Assembly: GCA_947372865.1 (NCBI GenBank)
Contig: CANBVJ010000014.1
Location: 1-61,223, forward strand
Reading direction: 5' to 3'
DNA: 61,223 bases
Source of the DNA: Comamonadaceae bacterium
GTDB lineage: Bacteria > Pseudomonadota > Gammaproteobacteria > Burkholderiales > Burkholderiaceae_C
Shown: positions 25,340-33,374 of the stretch, piece after piece
How positions within the stretch are numbered: the stretch's first letter is position 1
Layout: each line of letters begins with the position of its first letter
Notes under the pieces: generated by a model
Told to the model about the DNA's origin: nothing
Database searches by the model: none
The model's input: the letters and a program-made list of their open reading frames with translations, nothing else
Program-made: the position numbers and the translations under genes

Positions 25340-27622
25340 TCAGCGCCGACGCGCCGAGCGCACGCCTTCGAGCTCGCCCACGCTGCGCAGCACCCGCCCC
25401 AGGCGCCCGGCATCCATCACCTCCACGGTAAACGTCATCCAGGCCATGCCGCGCAGCGACTGGGTTTGCACCCCGATCACGTTCATTTTTTCCTTGGTAA
25501 AAACCTCGGAAATATCGCGCAGCAGGCCCTGGCGGTCCACCGCTTCAATGGCCACGTCCACCGGGTAGACGCTGGCGTCCTTGCCCGCATCCACCCCGCC
25601 GCCCCCACCACCCCATTGCACCTCAATCACCCGCTCGCCGCTGCGCGCCACCATATTGCGCAAGTTGGAGCAGTCCGCCCGGTGAATGCTCACGCCCTTG
25701 CCGCGTGTGACAAAGCCGCTGATCGCATCTGGCGGCGCTGGTTTGCAGCACTTGGCGAGTTGCGTCAGCAGCGAATCCACGCCCACCACCAACACGCCGC
25801 CCTTGCCCGAGCTCGGCGTCTGGCGCGGCTTCTTTATAGCCACAAAGTCGTCGTCGGCCGCCACCGGCTCGGGCGGGCGCAGCAGGATTTCGATGTTGCG
25901 CAGTGAGAACTCGTCTTTGCCCACCACCTCAAACAGGTCTTCGGCGGCGTTAAAGCCCAGTTGCGCGGCCAGGTCGTCGAGCTTGACTGCGGTTTTACCT
26001 TCGCGCTGCAGCAGTTTTTCGACCGCTTCGCGGCCCTTGGCCACGGTCTCGCCCATGGACAGGGCGTTAAACCAGGCGCGCACTTTGGCGCGCGCCCGTG
26101 GGCTGACCAAAAAGCCCAGCTCGGGGTTGAGCCAGTCGCGCGAGGGGCCACCTTCTTTGACGGTGGTGATTTCCACCGTCTGGCCGTTTTTGAGCGGCGT
26201 GTGCAGCGGCACCATGGCGCCGTCCACCCGCGCGCCCCGGCAGCGGTGGCCCAGTGTGGTGTGCACGCTGTAGGCAAAGTCCACGGGCGTAGCGCCCTGG
26301 GGCAACTCCACAATGGCGGCTTCGGGCGTGAGCACGTAAATGCGGTCGTCAAACACCGGCGGGGCTTCTGCCGCAGCGCCGGGCGCGGGGGGCGCCACCC
26401 GTTGCGCCGCGCCGGTGGACAACTCACGCTCCCAGGCCAGCAACTGGCGCAGCACCGCAATCTTGGCGTCGTAGGCACCGCTGGCCGACACCCCGGCGTA
26501 GCCCTTGGGGCCCGCCTCTTTGTAAGCCCAGTGCGCGGCCACCCCGTGCTCGGAATACTGGTGCATGGCCTGGGTGCGGATTTGCACCTCAATAGGCTGG
26601 CCCTGCGCGTCGCGCACCACCGTGTGCAGCGACTGGTAGCCGTTGCCTTTGGGGCGGGCGATGTAGTCGTCAAACTCTTCGGTGATGGGCGCAAACTGGC
26701 TGTGCACCAGGCTCAAGGCCCCATAGCAAGCGTCCACGCTGGGCACGATCACGCGCAGCGCGCGGATGTCAAACACCTGGGCAAAATCCAGCGACTTGCC
26801 GCGCATTTTTTTGACAATGCTGTAAATGTGTTTGGGTCGGCCCTGCACTTGCGCGTCCAGGCCCTGGGCGCGCAAGTCGCGCTCCAGTTGCTGGCGCACC
26901 TGTTCAACTGCGGTTTCGCGCTCGGTGCGCTTTTGGTCCAGCCACTGGGCGACCTGGCGGTAGGTCTCGGGCTCCAGAAAGCGAAAGGCCAGGTCCTCGA
27001 GCTCCCACTTCACTTCCCAAATGCCCAGGCGGTTGGCCAGGGGCGCAAACACCTGTAGCGACTCGGCGGCCAAGCCCGGCGGCAGCGGCAGTTTGCTGGC
27101 GGCAAAGTGGCGCAGGGTTTGCAAGCGCGAGGCCAGGCGCAGCATCACCACCCGCAAGTCGCGCGAAAACGCCAGCAGCATCTTGCGCACGCTCTCGGTT
27201 TGCGCGGCGGCGGTTTGCGCCATGGGTGCCGCCTGGCCGCTGCGGCTGGCGGAGTTGTGGGCAATGCGCGCCATGCGCTGCAGGCGCACCAGCTTGGTGG
27301 TTTCCACCGCCAGGTCAGCAAAGCTGTCGCCAAAGGCTTTGGCGATCACCTCGTGCGGCTTGTTCAGGTGCTCGCAGGCGTAGACCAGGTAGCTGGCCGC
27401 CTGCATGGCCTCGGAGCCGCCAATGGACGCCAGGATGGCGGCCACCGCGTCGGCGTGGGCCAGGATGTTTTCGCCGGTATCGAGCAGCGCGCCCGAGAGC
27501 AGGGGCTCAGCAAAGGCGCGCGCGCGCACCAGCGCGTCAGCCTGCGCGGGCAGGCTGTCGGCGGTGGCCGCAGCCAGGGCGGTGGGGCCGTGGCCGGGCA
27601 CGTCGGAGCCGTGGCGTTTCAT
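25340..27622 (-). CDS. relA: GTP pyrophosphokinase RelA (synthetase-only type)
   Basis: About 760 residues with the RelA/SpoT order: degenerate HD hydrolase domain (about 40-200), synthetase (about 230-380), TGS (about 430-490) and C-terminal ACT (last 80). The HD domain lacks HD and ED; SYLVYACEHLNKPHEV stands where an LLHDTVEDT-like segment is expected. The synthetase carries EFDDYIARPKGNGYQSLHT. The EFDD form (not RFKD) marks monofunctional RelA. It makes (p)ppGpp on stalled ribosomes during amino-acid starvation. The start is ATG 27622; a TTG at 27661 overlapping the upstream gene is possible. Confidence 0.92.
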   Translation of the reverse strand: MKRHGSDVPGHGPTALAAATADSLPAQADALVRARAFAEPLLSGALLDTGENILAHADAVAAILASIGGSEAMQAASYLVYACEHLNKPHEVIAKAFGDSFADLAVETTKLVRLQRMARIAHNSASRSGQAAPMAQTAAAQTESVRKMLLAFSRDLRVVMLRLASRLQTLRHFAASKLPLPPGLAAESLQVFAPLANRLGIWEVKWELEDLAFRFLEPETYRQVAQWLDQKRTERETAVEQVRQQLERDLRAQGLDAQVQGRPKHIYSIVKKMRGKSLDFAQVFDIRALRVIVPSVDACYGALSLVHSQFAPITEEFDDYIARPKGNGYQSLHTVVRDAQGQPIEVQIRTQAMHQYSEHGVAAHWAYKEAGPKGYAGVSASGAYDAKIAVLRQLLAWERELSTGAAQRVAPPAPGAAAEAPPVFDDRIYVLTPEAAIVELPQGATPVDFAYSVHTTLGHRCRGARVDGAMVPLHTPLKNGQTVEITTVKEGGPSRDWLNPELGFLVSPRARAKVRAWFNALSMGETVAKGREAVEKLLQREGKTAVKLDDLAAQLGFNAAEDLFEVVGKDEFSLRNIEILLRPPEPVAADDDFVAIKKPRQTPSSGKGGVLVVGVDSLLTQLAKCCKPAPPDAISGFVTRGKGVSIHRADCSNLRNMVARSGERVIEVQWGGGGGGVDAGKDASVYPVDVAIEAVDRQGLLRDISEVFTKEKMNVIGVQTQSLRGMAWMTFTVEVMDAGRLGRVLRSVGELEGVRSARRR

Positions 27623-27644
27623 GGGCGGTGCGGGCGGACCAGAC

Positions 27645-28562
27645 TCAGGGCCCGGGGGCAAACAGAAATTCCACCAGCGCCTCGGTTTGGTCGCGGGCCA
27701 CCAGCGTGGGCGCGTGGCCTACGCCGGCAAATTCGATCAGCCGCGCCTTGGGGCCGCGCTGCGTCATTTGCAAAGCGGTGGCGGGTGAGAGCAAATCCGA
27801 GTCCGCACCACGCACCAGCAAGGTCTGGGCGGTGATGGCGTCATAGGCCTGCCACATCAGCGCTTCGCCCTGGGCGGCGGCATCAGGCGTCATCTGGCCA
27901 AAAGGCAGCGCGATGGCCGGGTCGTAGTGCAGGGCATACATCGCCTCTTCAAAGGCGCCTTGTACCGCGCTGCTGACGCGCTTGAGCATGGGCCGGGACA
28001 GCGCGAGCCACTGCGCCGGCGTGTGCGGGCCAAAGCTGCTGGCAATCGCCCACATGGCGTCCGCCGCTTGTTGCTCGGACGCGAAATGCCCGCTCTTGCC
28101 CAGGTACTGGCCGATGCGCTGCAGGGCCGACCACTCAATGGTGGGGCCCACGTCGTTGAGCACCAGGCGGCGCACCGGCACGCCCACGCCAGGCGCCAAG
28201 CTGCAGGCCACCATGCCGATCAGGCCGCCCATGCTGGTGCCCACCCAGTCCAGGGTCTGGGGCTTGAGCTCGGCCAGCAGCGCCAGCAAGTCGCCTACGT
28301 AGTTCGGAATCTGGTAGCCCATGGGGTCGGCTAGCCAGTCGCTTTTGCCACGCCCCACCACGTCGGGGCAAACCACGCGCAACGCGCCACCGGCGCGCTC
28401 CACCAAGGCTTGCGCCAGCACGTCAAAGTCGCGCCCCTGGCGCGTGAGCCCGTGCACGCACAGCACGGTGTGGGCGGCATCCGCATCGCCCCACTGCCAA
28501 TAGGCCATGCGGTGCGGTTCGGGGGCGGTACAAGACAGGAAATGCAGGGTGGGCGTAGACAT
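27645..28562 (-). CDS. alpha/beta hydrolase
   Basis: A 305-residue protein with the alpha/beta-hydrolase core: VLCVHGLTRQGRDFD (oxyanion loop), GTSMGGLIGM (nucleophile elbow, Ser at about 115), an acid in RGADSDLL and His in GVGHAPTL. The substrate is unknown; esterase or lactonase are reasonable. The start is ATG 28562. It precedes relA by about 22 bases on the same strand and is divergent from the 3-hydroxybutyrate dehydrogenase gene. Confidence 0.85.
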   Translation of the reverse strand: MSTPTLHFLSCTAPEPHRMAYWQWGDADAAHTVLCVHGLTRQGRDFDVLAQALVERAGGALRVVCPDVVGRGKSDWLADPMGYQIPNYVGDLLALLAELKPQTLDWVGTSMGGLIGMVACSLAPGVGVPVRRLVLNDVGPTIEWSALQRIGQYLGKSGHFASEQQAADAMWAIASSFGPHTPAQWLALSRPMLKRVSSAVQGAFEEAMYALHYDPAIALPFGQMTPDAAAQGEALMWQAYDAITAQTLLVRGADSDLLSPATALQMTQRGPKARLIEFAGVGHAPTLVARDQTEALVEFLFAPGP

Positions 28563-28677
28563 GCAAATGGGGCCAATCGGCGTAAGCGCCAAACAGGGTG
28601 GCAGATTGATAATGCTTGCATACTAATGGATACGCAACCCCGGGCGCACCGCCCCACATTGACAAAGGAAAGCTCCC

Positions 28678-29448
28678 ATGCTCAAAGGCAAAACCGCCCT
28701 CGTTACCGGCTCCACCAGTGGCATTGGCCTGGGGCTGGCCAAAGCCCTGGCCGGCCAGGGCGCCAACATCGTCCTGAATGGTTTTGGCGACGTGGACGGC
28801 CCCATGGCTGAAATCAAGGCCCTGGGCGTGGCGGTCAGCTACCACGGCGCCGACATGAGCAAACCCGCCGAAATCGAAGCCATGGTCCGCCACACCGAAG
28901 CCACGTTTGGCGCGGTGGACATCCTGGTCAACAACGCCGGTATCCAGCACGTGGCGCGGGTCGAGAACTTTCCGCCCGAGCGCTGGGACGCGATTTTGGC
29001 CATCAACCTGAGCAGCGCCTTTCACGCCAGCCGCTTTGCGCTGCCGGGCATGCTCTCGCGCAACTGGGGCCGCATTCTGAACGTGGCCTCGGTCCACGGC
29101 CTGGTGGCCTCGGCCGAAAAATCGGCCTACGTGGCGGCCAAGCACGGCCTGGTCGGCCTGACCAAGGTCACCGCCCTGGAAAACGCCACCAGCGGCGTGA
29201 CCTGCAACGCCATTTGCCCCGGCTGGGTGCTCACGCCGCTGGTGCAAAAACAGGTGGACGCCAGGGCCGCCGCCCTGGGCGTGACCAATGCCGCAGCCAC
29301 CGCGCTGCTGCTGGGCGAAAAAGAGCCCTCCCTGCAATTCACCACGCCCGAAGAACTGGGCGCGCTGGCCGTGTTCTTGTGCTCAAGTGCTGGCAACAAC
29401 GTGCGCGGCGTGGCCTGGAATATGGACGGGGGCTGGGCGGCGCAGTAA
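28678..29448 (+). CDS. 3-hydroxybutyrate dehydrogenase (SDR)
   Basis: A 256-residue short-chain dehydrogenase. LVTGSTSGIGLGLAKAL binds NAD. NNAGIQHV and the catalytic S-x-x-SAYVAAKHG (Tyr and Lys) are present. ICPGWVLTPLVQKQ and the end GVAWNMDGGW are typical of D-3-hydroxybutyrate dehydrogenases, with Q/H residues of the substrate site (IQHVA). It links PHB breakdown with acetoacetate. AAAGGAAAG (28665-28673) is a good ribosome site. It opens the stress-type cluster. Confidence 0.88.
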   Translation: MLKGKTALVTGSTSGIGLGLAKALAGQGANIVLNGFGDVDGPMAEIKALGVAVSYHGADMSKPAEIEAMVRHTEATFGAVDILVNNAGIQHVARVENFPPERWDAILAINLSSAFHASRFALPGMLSRNWGRILNVASVHGLVASAEKSAYVAAKHGLVGLTKVTALENATSGVTCNAICPGWVLTPLVQKQVDARAAALGVTNAAATALLLGEKEPSLQFTTPEELGALAVFLCSSAGNNVRGVAWNMDGGWAAQ

Positions 29449-29492
29449 GTCCACGTCAGCGCCTCGGGCGCGTCAAACCGGGTGCCTAGGTG

Positions 29493-29771
29493 CTATTCCT
29501 CTGCCAAATGCGGGGGCGACTGCCCCTCGGCGGGTTCGCCGGTTTCGGCGTCGAGCCAGTCGTTGATGCCGATGTCGCGCTCGGCCTGTAGCGTTTCACT
29601 GCGGCCATTCACCTCGTCACCCACCGCGTCGCGGCTGGCGCGGGCCAGCTCATAGGTTTCAAAGGGCCCGACCTCTGCCAGGCCGGGCGACTGCCAGTAA
29701 AAGCCGTCGGGCCGCTCCATGATGGGAGCGGCGTCGGGCACGCTATTGGATGGGGACGTTGGACTTGGCAT
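29493..29771 (-). CDS. small conserved-type hypothetical protein
   Basis: About 92 residues from ATG 29771; ATG 29720 is an alternative start that avoids overlap with the upstream stress-protein gene. The core is RPDGFYWQSPG and GPFETYELARASRDA, followed by an acidic C-terminus (INDWLDAETGEPAE). I do not recognise a family. High aromatic content early and acidic residues late suggest a small soluble protein. It follows the UspA gene on the same strand and is probably co-transcribed with it. Confidence 0.6.
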   Translation of the reverse strand: MPSPTSPSNSVPDAAPIMERPDGFYWQSPGLAEVGPFETYELARASRDAVGDEVNGRSETLQAERDIGINDWLDAETGEPAEGQSPPHLAEE

Positions 29772-30270
29772 AGGCACCCGCTTCGGTCTGGAGTTTGGAC
29801 AAAAAGCTGGCGGACTTGGCGTCTTCGTGGCGCACCAGCATCACTGGCACCGGGCTGCTGCGCACCACCTGTTCCGCGTCGCTGCCCATGGTCAGGCGGC
29901 GCACGCCGCGCCGGCCGTGGGTGCCCATGACGATCAGGTCGCAGGACGTGGCGCGCGCCTCTTCCAAAATCACATCGGCAATGCTTTGCTGGGTCACTTC
30001 GCGCGACACCACCTCAGCGTCGATGCCCAAGGCATGGGCGGTGTTTTTGGCCTGGGTGAGCAGTTCCTGGCCGTAGCGGCGCAGGCCTTCGAGCATTTCG
30101 TGGTAGTTGGCCACGGCCGACATTTCTACCAGCATGGAGAAGTCGTCCACCACGTGCAGCAAGATCAGCCGGGATTTTTCCTTCTGGTCATTGGCCAATT
30201 CAAGGGCCACGCGCAAGCCGTGGTCTGAGGTGGGACTGCCGTCGAGCGGGACGAGGATTCGTTGGAACAT
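29743..30270 (-). CDS. universal stress protein UspA family
   Basis: A 175-residue single-domain USP. The start ATG 30270 gives MFQRILVPLDGSPTSDHGL. The ATP-binding motif G-x2-G-x9-G-S/T is visible in VMGTHGRRGVRRLTMGSDAEQVV, given here as IVMGTHGRRG and TMGSDAEQVV, and VPVMLVRH ends the fold. USPs with this motif bind ATP and aid survival in stress or low oxygen. The gene is divergent from the BON protein gene with 278 bases between. Confidence 0.92.
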   Translation of the reverse strand: MFQRILVPLDGSPTSDHGLRVALELANDQKEKSRLILLHVVDDFSMLVEMSAVANYHEMLEGLRRYGQELLTQAKNTAHALGIDAEVVSREVTQQSIADVILEEARATSCDLIVMGTHGRRGVRRLTMGSDAEQVVRSSPVPVMLVRHEDAKSASFLSKLQTEAGAYAKSNVPIQ

Positions 30271-30548
30271 GGTCAAACACCTTGGGCGGCCGGTAGACAA
30301 AGCGCCCGCTTTCGGCCGATGACGGCAGGCCACGCCATTGTTGGCGCCCAGGCCGGCGGCCGCTGTGCGCCAGCGCATAACTTAGTGGCGCAAGGGGGCA
30401 GTTGGTGCGTGGCGTTTGCCGCATGTTTTACCGGGAAAGGTGCGGCCACTTCAATCTGTGCGCCACGTCACAGGCCTGCGCGCGGTGGCGTCCTACATTG
30501 GCGCTCCGGTATACCGCCGCACATCCAAACACCATTGAAAGGACTTTC

Positions 30549-31202
30549 ATGAAAACCGATATTCAACTCAAGAGTGACGTCAGCTCCGAACTCGCATGGG
30601 ACCCGTCCATCAACGCCACCGCCGTGGGCGTCATGGTCAAGGACGGCATCGTCACCTTGTCCGGCCACCTCAACACCTTTGCCGAAAAGCACGCCATTGA
30701 ACGTGCAGTGCGCCGCGTGGCCGGCGTGCGCGGTCTGGCGCTGGACCTGGACGTGAAACTGGCCAGCGACCACAAGCGCAATGACACCGAGATTGCCGAC
30801 GCCGCCGTCACCGCGCTGCGCTGGCATTCCTGGGTGCCCGAAGACCGCATCAAGGTGGAAGTCGAAGACGGCTGGGTCACGCTGCGCGGCGAGGTGGACT
30901 GGCACTACCAGCTCGCCAGCGCCGAGCAGTCCATCCGCCCCTTGCTGGGCGTGCGCGGGCTGACCAACAGCATCACCGTCAAGCGCCGCACCAGCGAGCG
31001 CGATGTGTCGTCCCAAATTACCGCTGCGCTGATTCGCCACGCCCAGCAAGAAGCCAAGAGCATCAACATCCACATGACCGACGGCGCCGCTACCCTGAGC
31101 GGCGCCGTGCATTCGCTGCCCGAGCACGACGCGGTGGTGGCCGCTGCTGCGGCTACGCGCGGCGTGTCGCGCGTGGTGGACCAGTTGTCGGTGCGCCCCT
31201 GA
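30549..31202 (+). CDS. triple BON-domain protein
   Basis: A 217-residue protein built of three BON domains of about 65-70 residues each: VGVMVKDGIVTLSGHLNT, IKVEVEDGWVTLRGEVDW and INIHMTDGAATLSGAVHS mark the same position in each repeat. BON domains bind membranes or phospholipids in OsmY-type proteins. No signal peptide is seen, so it may be cytosolic, unlike OsmY. GAAAGGA (30536-30542) fixes the ATG at 30549. It is followed 21 bases later by the lipoyl-like gene. Confidence 0.88.
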   Translation: MKTDIQLKSDVSSELAWDPSINATAVGVMVKDGIVTLSGHLNTFAEKHAIERAVRRVAGVRGLALDLDVKLASDHKRNDTEIADAAVTALRWHSWVPEDRIKVEVEDGWVTLRGEVDWHYQLASAEQSIRPLLGVRGLTNSITVKRRTSERDVSSQITAALIRHAQQEAKSINIHMTDGAATLSGAVHSLPEHDAVVAAAAATRGVSRVVDQLSVRP

Positions 31203-31223
31203 GGCGCTGCGGGGGGTCGGCCC

Positions 31224-31469
31224 ATGGATATCGTTCTGGACCCCCTGCGCTGGGAGGCGTTGGAGGCGGGCAGCAATGCCTGCGTGCAACGCTGGCTGGT
31301 CAGCGACAACGAGCACGTGGTCGCTGGCCAGTTGCTGGCGCAGCTTTTGGTGCTGGGCGAGACGGTGGACATCGTCGCGCCGCACGCGGGCTGCATTGAA
31401 GAGATTTTGGTGCCGCCCGGCGAGCCCTTCCGCCGAGGCCAAGCGCTGGCGCGGATGGTGGCTTTTTAA
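31224..31469 (+). CDS. lipoyl-domain-like protein lacking the modified lysine
   Basis: An 81-residue protein with the fold pattern of a lipoyl/biotinyl domain: ACVQRWLVSDNEHVVAGQLLAQLLV, given as RWLVSDNEHVVAGQLLAQL, then IVAPHAGCIEEILVPPGE and ALARMV. In real carrier domains an ETDKA-type turn follows the L-x-x-I strand. Here the turn reads LLVLGETVDI with Gly where the Lys should be, so it cannot carry lipoate or biotin. It is presumably a structural or binding remnant. It is in an apparent operon with the BON gene. Confidence 0.65.
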   Translation: MDIVLDPLRWEALEAGSNACVQRWLVSDNEHVVAGQLLAQLLVLGETVDIVAPHAGCIEEILVPPGEPFRRGQALARMVAF

Positions 31470-31502
31470 GTCAGCCCCGAGCCACCAGCGCTGCGCAACA
31501 AC

Positions 31503-32015
31503 TCAGGGCTCGTGCCCAGGCATGTAAATAGCGCGAGGGAAGTCACCATTGTGGCCGCTGTGCCCGTTGGGCATGGTGCGCACATTTTCGCGCGCCAAGC
31601 CGCTGCGCAAGGCGCCGGCCAGGGCGCCAAACTCGCCTGCGATGGCCTCAAACAAATCGTCTGACGACACCAAACCCACCAAGCCGCCGTCCGGGCGCAC
31701 CACCAGCAAGCGGCGCACGCCAGCGTTGCGCATGGCTTGCACCGCGTCTCCCACGGTGGCTGTGGCCACAATGCCGACCAGCTCGGTGCTGCACAAATTG
31801 CCCACCGGCTGTCCGTCCACGGGCGCGCCAGGCGCCAGCAAATTGATCACCAGATCGCGGTCCGTGATGACGCCCACGGCGCGCCCCTTTTCCTGGGGAT
31901 CGGTCACGATCAGGGATCCGACGTGGTGGGTGCGCATGGCCAAGGCCGCTTCACGCACCGAGGCATTGGCGCTGACCGAAATTATTTCGTGTCGGCACAG
32001 GCTGGAAATGTCCAT
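31503..32015 (-). CDS. CBS-domain pair protein
   Basis: A 170-residue protein with two CBS motifs: ASVREAALAMRTHHVGSLIV with GVITDRDLVI, and ATVGDAVQAMRNAGVRRLLV with GLVSSDDLFEAI. Such Bateman modules bind AMP, ATP or SAM and sense energy state. There is no partner catalytic domain. It ends with a His/Gly-rich tail (NGHSGHNGD). It runs opposite to its neighbours, and a symmetric operator-like site lies 80 bases upstream of its start. Confidence 0.9.
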   Translation of the reverse strand: MDISSLCRHEIISVSANASVREAALAMRTHHVGSLIVTDPQEKGRAVGVITDRDLVINLLAPGAPVDGQPVGNLCSTELVGIVATATVGDAVQAMRNAGVRRLLVVRPDGGLVGLVSSDDLFEAIAGEFGALAGALRSGLARENVRTMPNGHSGHNGDFPRAIYMPGHEP

Positions 32016-32093
32016 GGTTTGTCTCCAAAAAATGCCTGCCTTGCAGGTTGCGGAGGCATCGGCCTTTTGAATCTAGCGCCGTGCATTTTTTAC

Positions 32094-32113
32094 GCGGTGA
32101 CGCAGATCACCGC
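32094..32113. promoter_or_regulatory. perfect palindrome, CRP/FNR-superfamily-type site
   Basis: GCGGTGA (32094-32100), CGCAGA, TCACCGC (32107-32113): perfect 7-base arms around 6 bases. The inner GTGA-N6-TCAC matches the CRP/FNR-type operator layout. It lies between the divergent CBS and CHAD genes. The regulator is not known. Confidence 0.45.
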
Positions 32114-32267
32114 CCAAGCGCCGGGCGCACCACCGCATTTTTTTCTTGCGCTCGATCATGGGTTCAATGCAAGAGGTTTGTCGGCCCCACACAAAGCTGC
32201 GACAGTGAACTCCTCGCCCGTACAACACCCCGGCCTACACGGGGCCGCCCCCAAGACCGTCCGCGCC

Positions 32268-33278
32268 ATGCCCGATCACACCCATGAGCCAGACCAAGGC
32301 TTGCACCCAAACGCGCGCTTACCCTCGGTCGTTCGCGTTCCTTCGCTGCGTGCCACGGATACTTTCTCCCAAGCCTGCGGCACTGCGCTTGGGGCGAGCC
32401 TGCGCCAGATCGTGGCCGGCACCGAGGCGCTTCGCCGGGATGCGGCAGACCCCGAAGCCGTGCACCAACTGCACGTGGCGCTCACGCGCTTTCGCACTAC
32501 GGTGCGCCTGTTTGGCTTGCAGCACCATGACCCGCGTTGGCGCGCAGCCAGCCAGCAAGCGCGTGCACTGGCCAAAACAGTCGGCAAGGCGCGTGACTTG
32601 GAGGTGTTTTGCACCGGCGCGTTGCAGGCGGTTTGCCAAGCGCATCCCCGTGACCGCGCACTGCGGACCTTGGCAAGCCTGGCGCGCCAGGCACAAACCC
32701 GCGCCAGAAACGATTGCCGCCAGGCGCTGTGCGCGCCCCAGGCCACGCGTTTTGCGTTTGAGGCCCTCCGTTTGAGCGAGCGCCTGGCGAACCCCTGTGG
32801 TGTACGCGCAAGCGCAAACGCAAATACGGACAGCGACCCACGGTGGCTCGCCCCAGCCACCCCTTTTTTGCAAGGTCGGCTGCAAACGCTCTCGGTGCAT
32901 TTGTATCGGCGCCTTGGCCATGCACACAGCGCGCGAAGCTGGCACTTTGCACGCCTGGCTGCCAAAGCGCTGCGCTACGCGCTGGAGCTGGCGCTGCCCG
33001 TGCTGCCCCACAGGCGGCGGCACGCCCGTGCACTGAAGATCCTGCTGCGCCTGCAGCAGGGCTTGGGCCAAGCCCACGACCACGCCATGGCACGCAAGCT
33101 CGCCCGGCGCCTTGCCAGCGCGTCCAAAAACCGGGCTTCAGCCCGCGCGCTGGCCTTGGTCAATGCCTGGTGCGTCCGCCACGGGCAAACAACGCCCCCG
33201 TCACCGGCCCAAGTGCAAAAAATCCAGTCCCAGCTTTTGAAAATGGCAAAAAAGCCCCTGGCGCTGGGCGAAAAGTAA
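32268..33278 (+). CDS. CHAD-domain protein
   Basis: About 336 residues. The CHAD (conserved histidine alpha-helical) domain begins at DPEAVHQLHVALTRFRTTVRLF, an H-x-x-H/R-V-x-x-R-R-type helix cut here as VHQLHVALTRFRTTVRLF. More basic helices follow (GKARDLEVF, LAAKALRYALEL, GLGQAHDHAMA). CHAD domains bind inorganic polyphosphate and occur near polyphosphate granules. No CYTH domain is fused. The start ATG 32268 is a choice; the frame is open further upstream without family similarity. The stop lies 96 bases before the hemerythrin start. Confidence 0.82.
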   Translation: MPDHTHEPDQGLHPNARLPSVVRVPSLRATDTFSQACGTALGASLRQIVAGTEALRRDAADPEAVHQLHVALTRFRTTVRLFGLQHHDPRWRAASQQARALAKTVGKARDLEVFCTGALQAVCQAHPRDRALRTLASLARQAQTRARNDCRQALCAPQATRFAFEALRLSERLANPCGVRASANANTDSDPRWLAPATPFLQGRLQTLSVHLYRRLGHAHSARSWHFARLAAKALRYALELALPVLPHRRRHARALKILLRLQQGLGQAHDHAMARKLARRLASASKNRASARALALVNAWCVRHGQTTPPSPAQVQKIQSQLLKMAKKPLALGEK

Positions 33279-33309
33279 GCCATGCAATCGGCATTGATCG
33301 CCCAAATTG

Positions 33310-33323
33310 TTGATAACCATCAA
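33310..33323 (+). promoter_or_regulatory. FNR/ANR-type box upstream of the hemerythrin gene
   Basis: TTGAT-AACC-ATCAA is an exact match to the FNR consensus TTGAT-N4-ATCAA. It lies 51 bases before the ATG at 33375 in a locally AT-rich stretch. This suggests oxygen-dependent control by an FNR-type regulator. Confidence 0.7.
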
Positions 33324-33374
33324 TTATTTAGCTGCACATTGGGGTCACCATCGCAGCAGCAACCCGGGCCACCC

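Noticed and set aside
31737..32267. Open frame continuing upstream of the CHAD gene
   Set aside because: It overlaps the CBS gene in antisense and shows no protein-family similarity; the domain and a reasonable ATG start at 32268.
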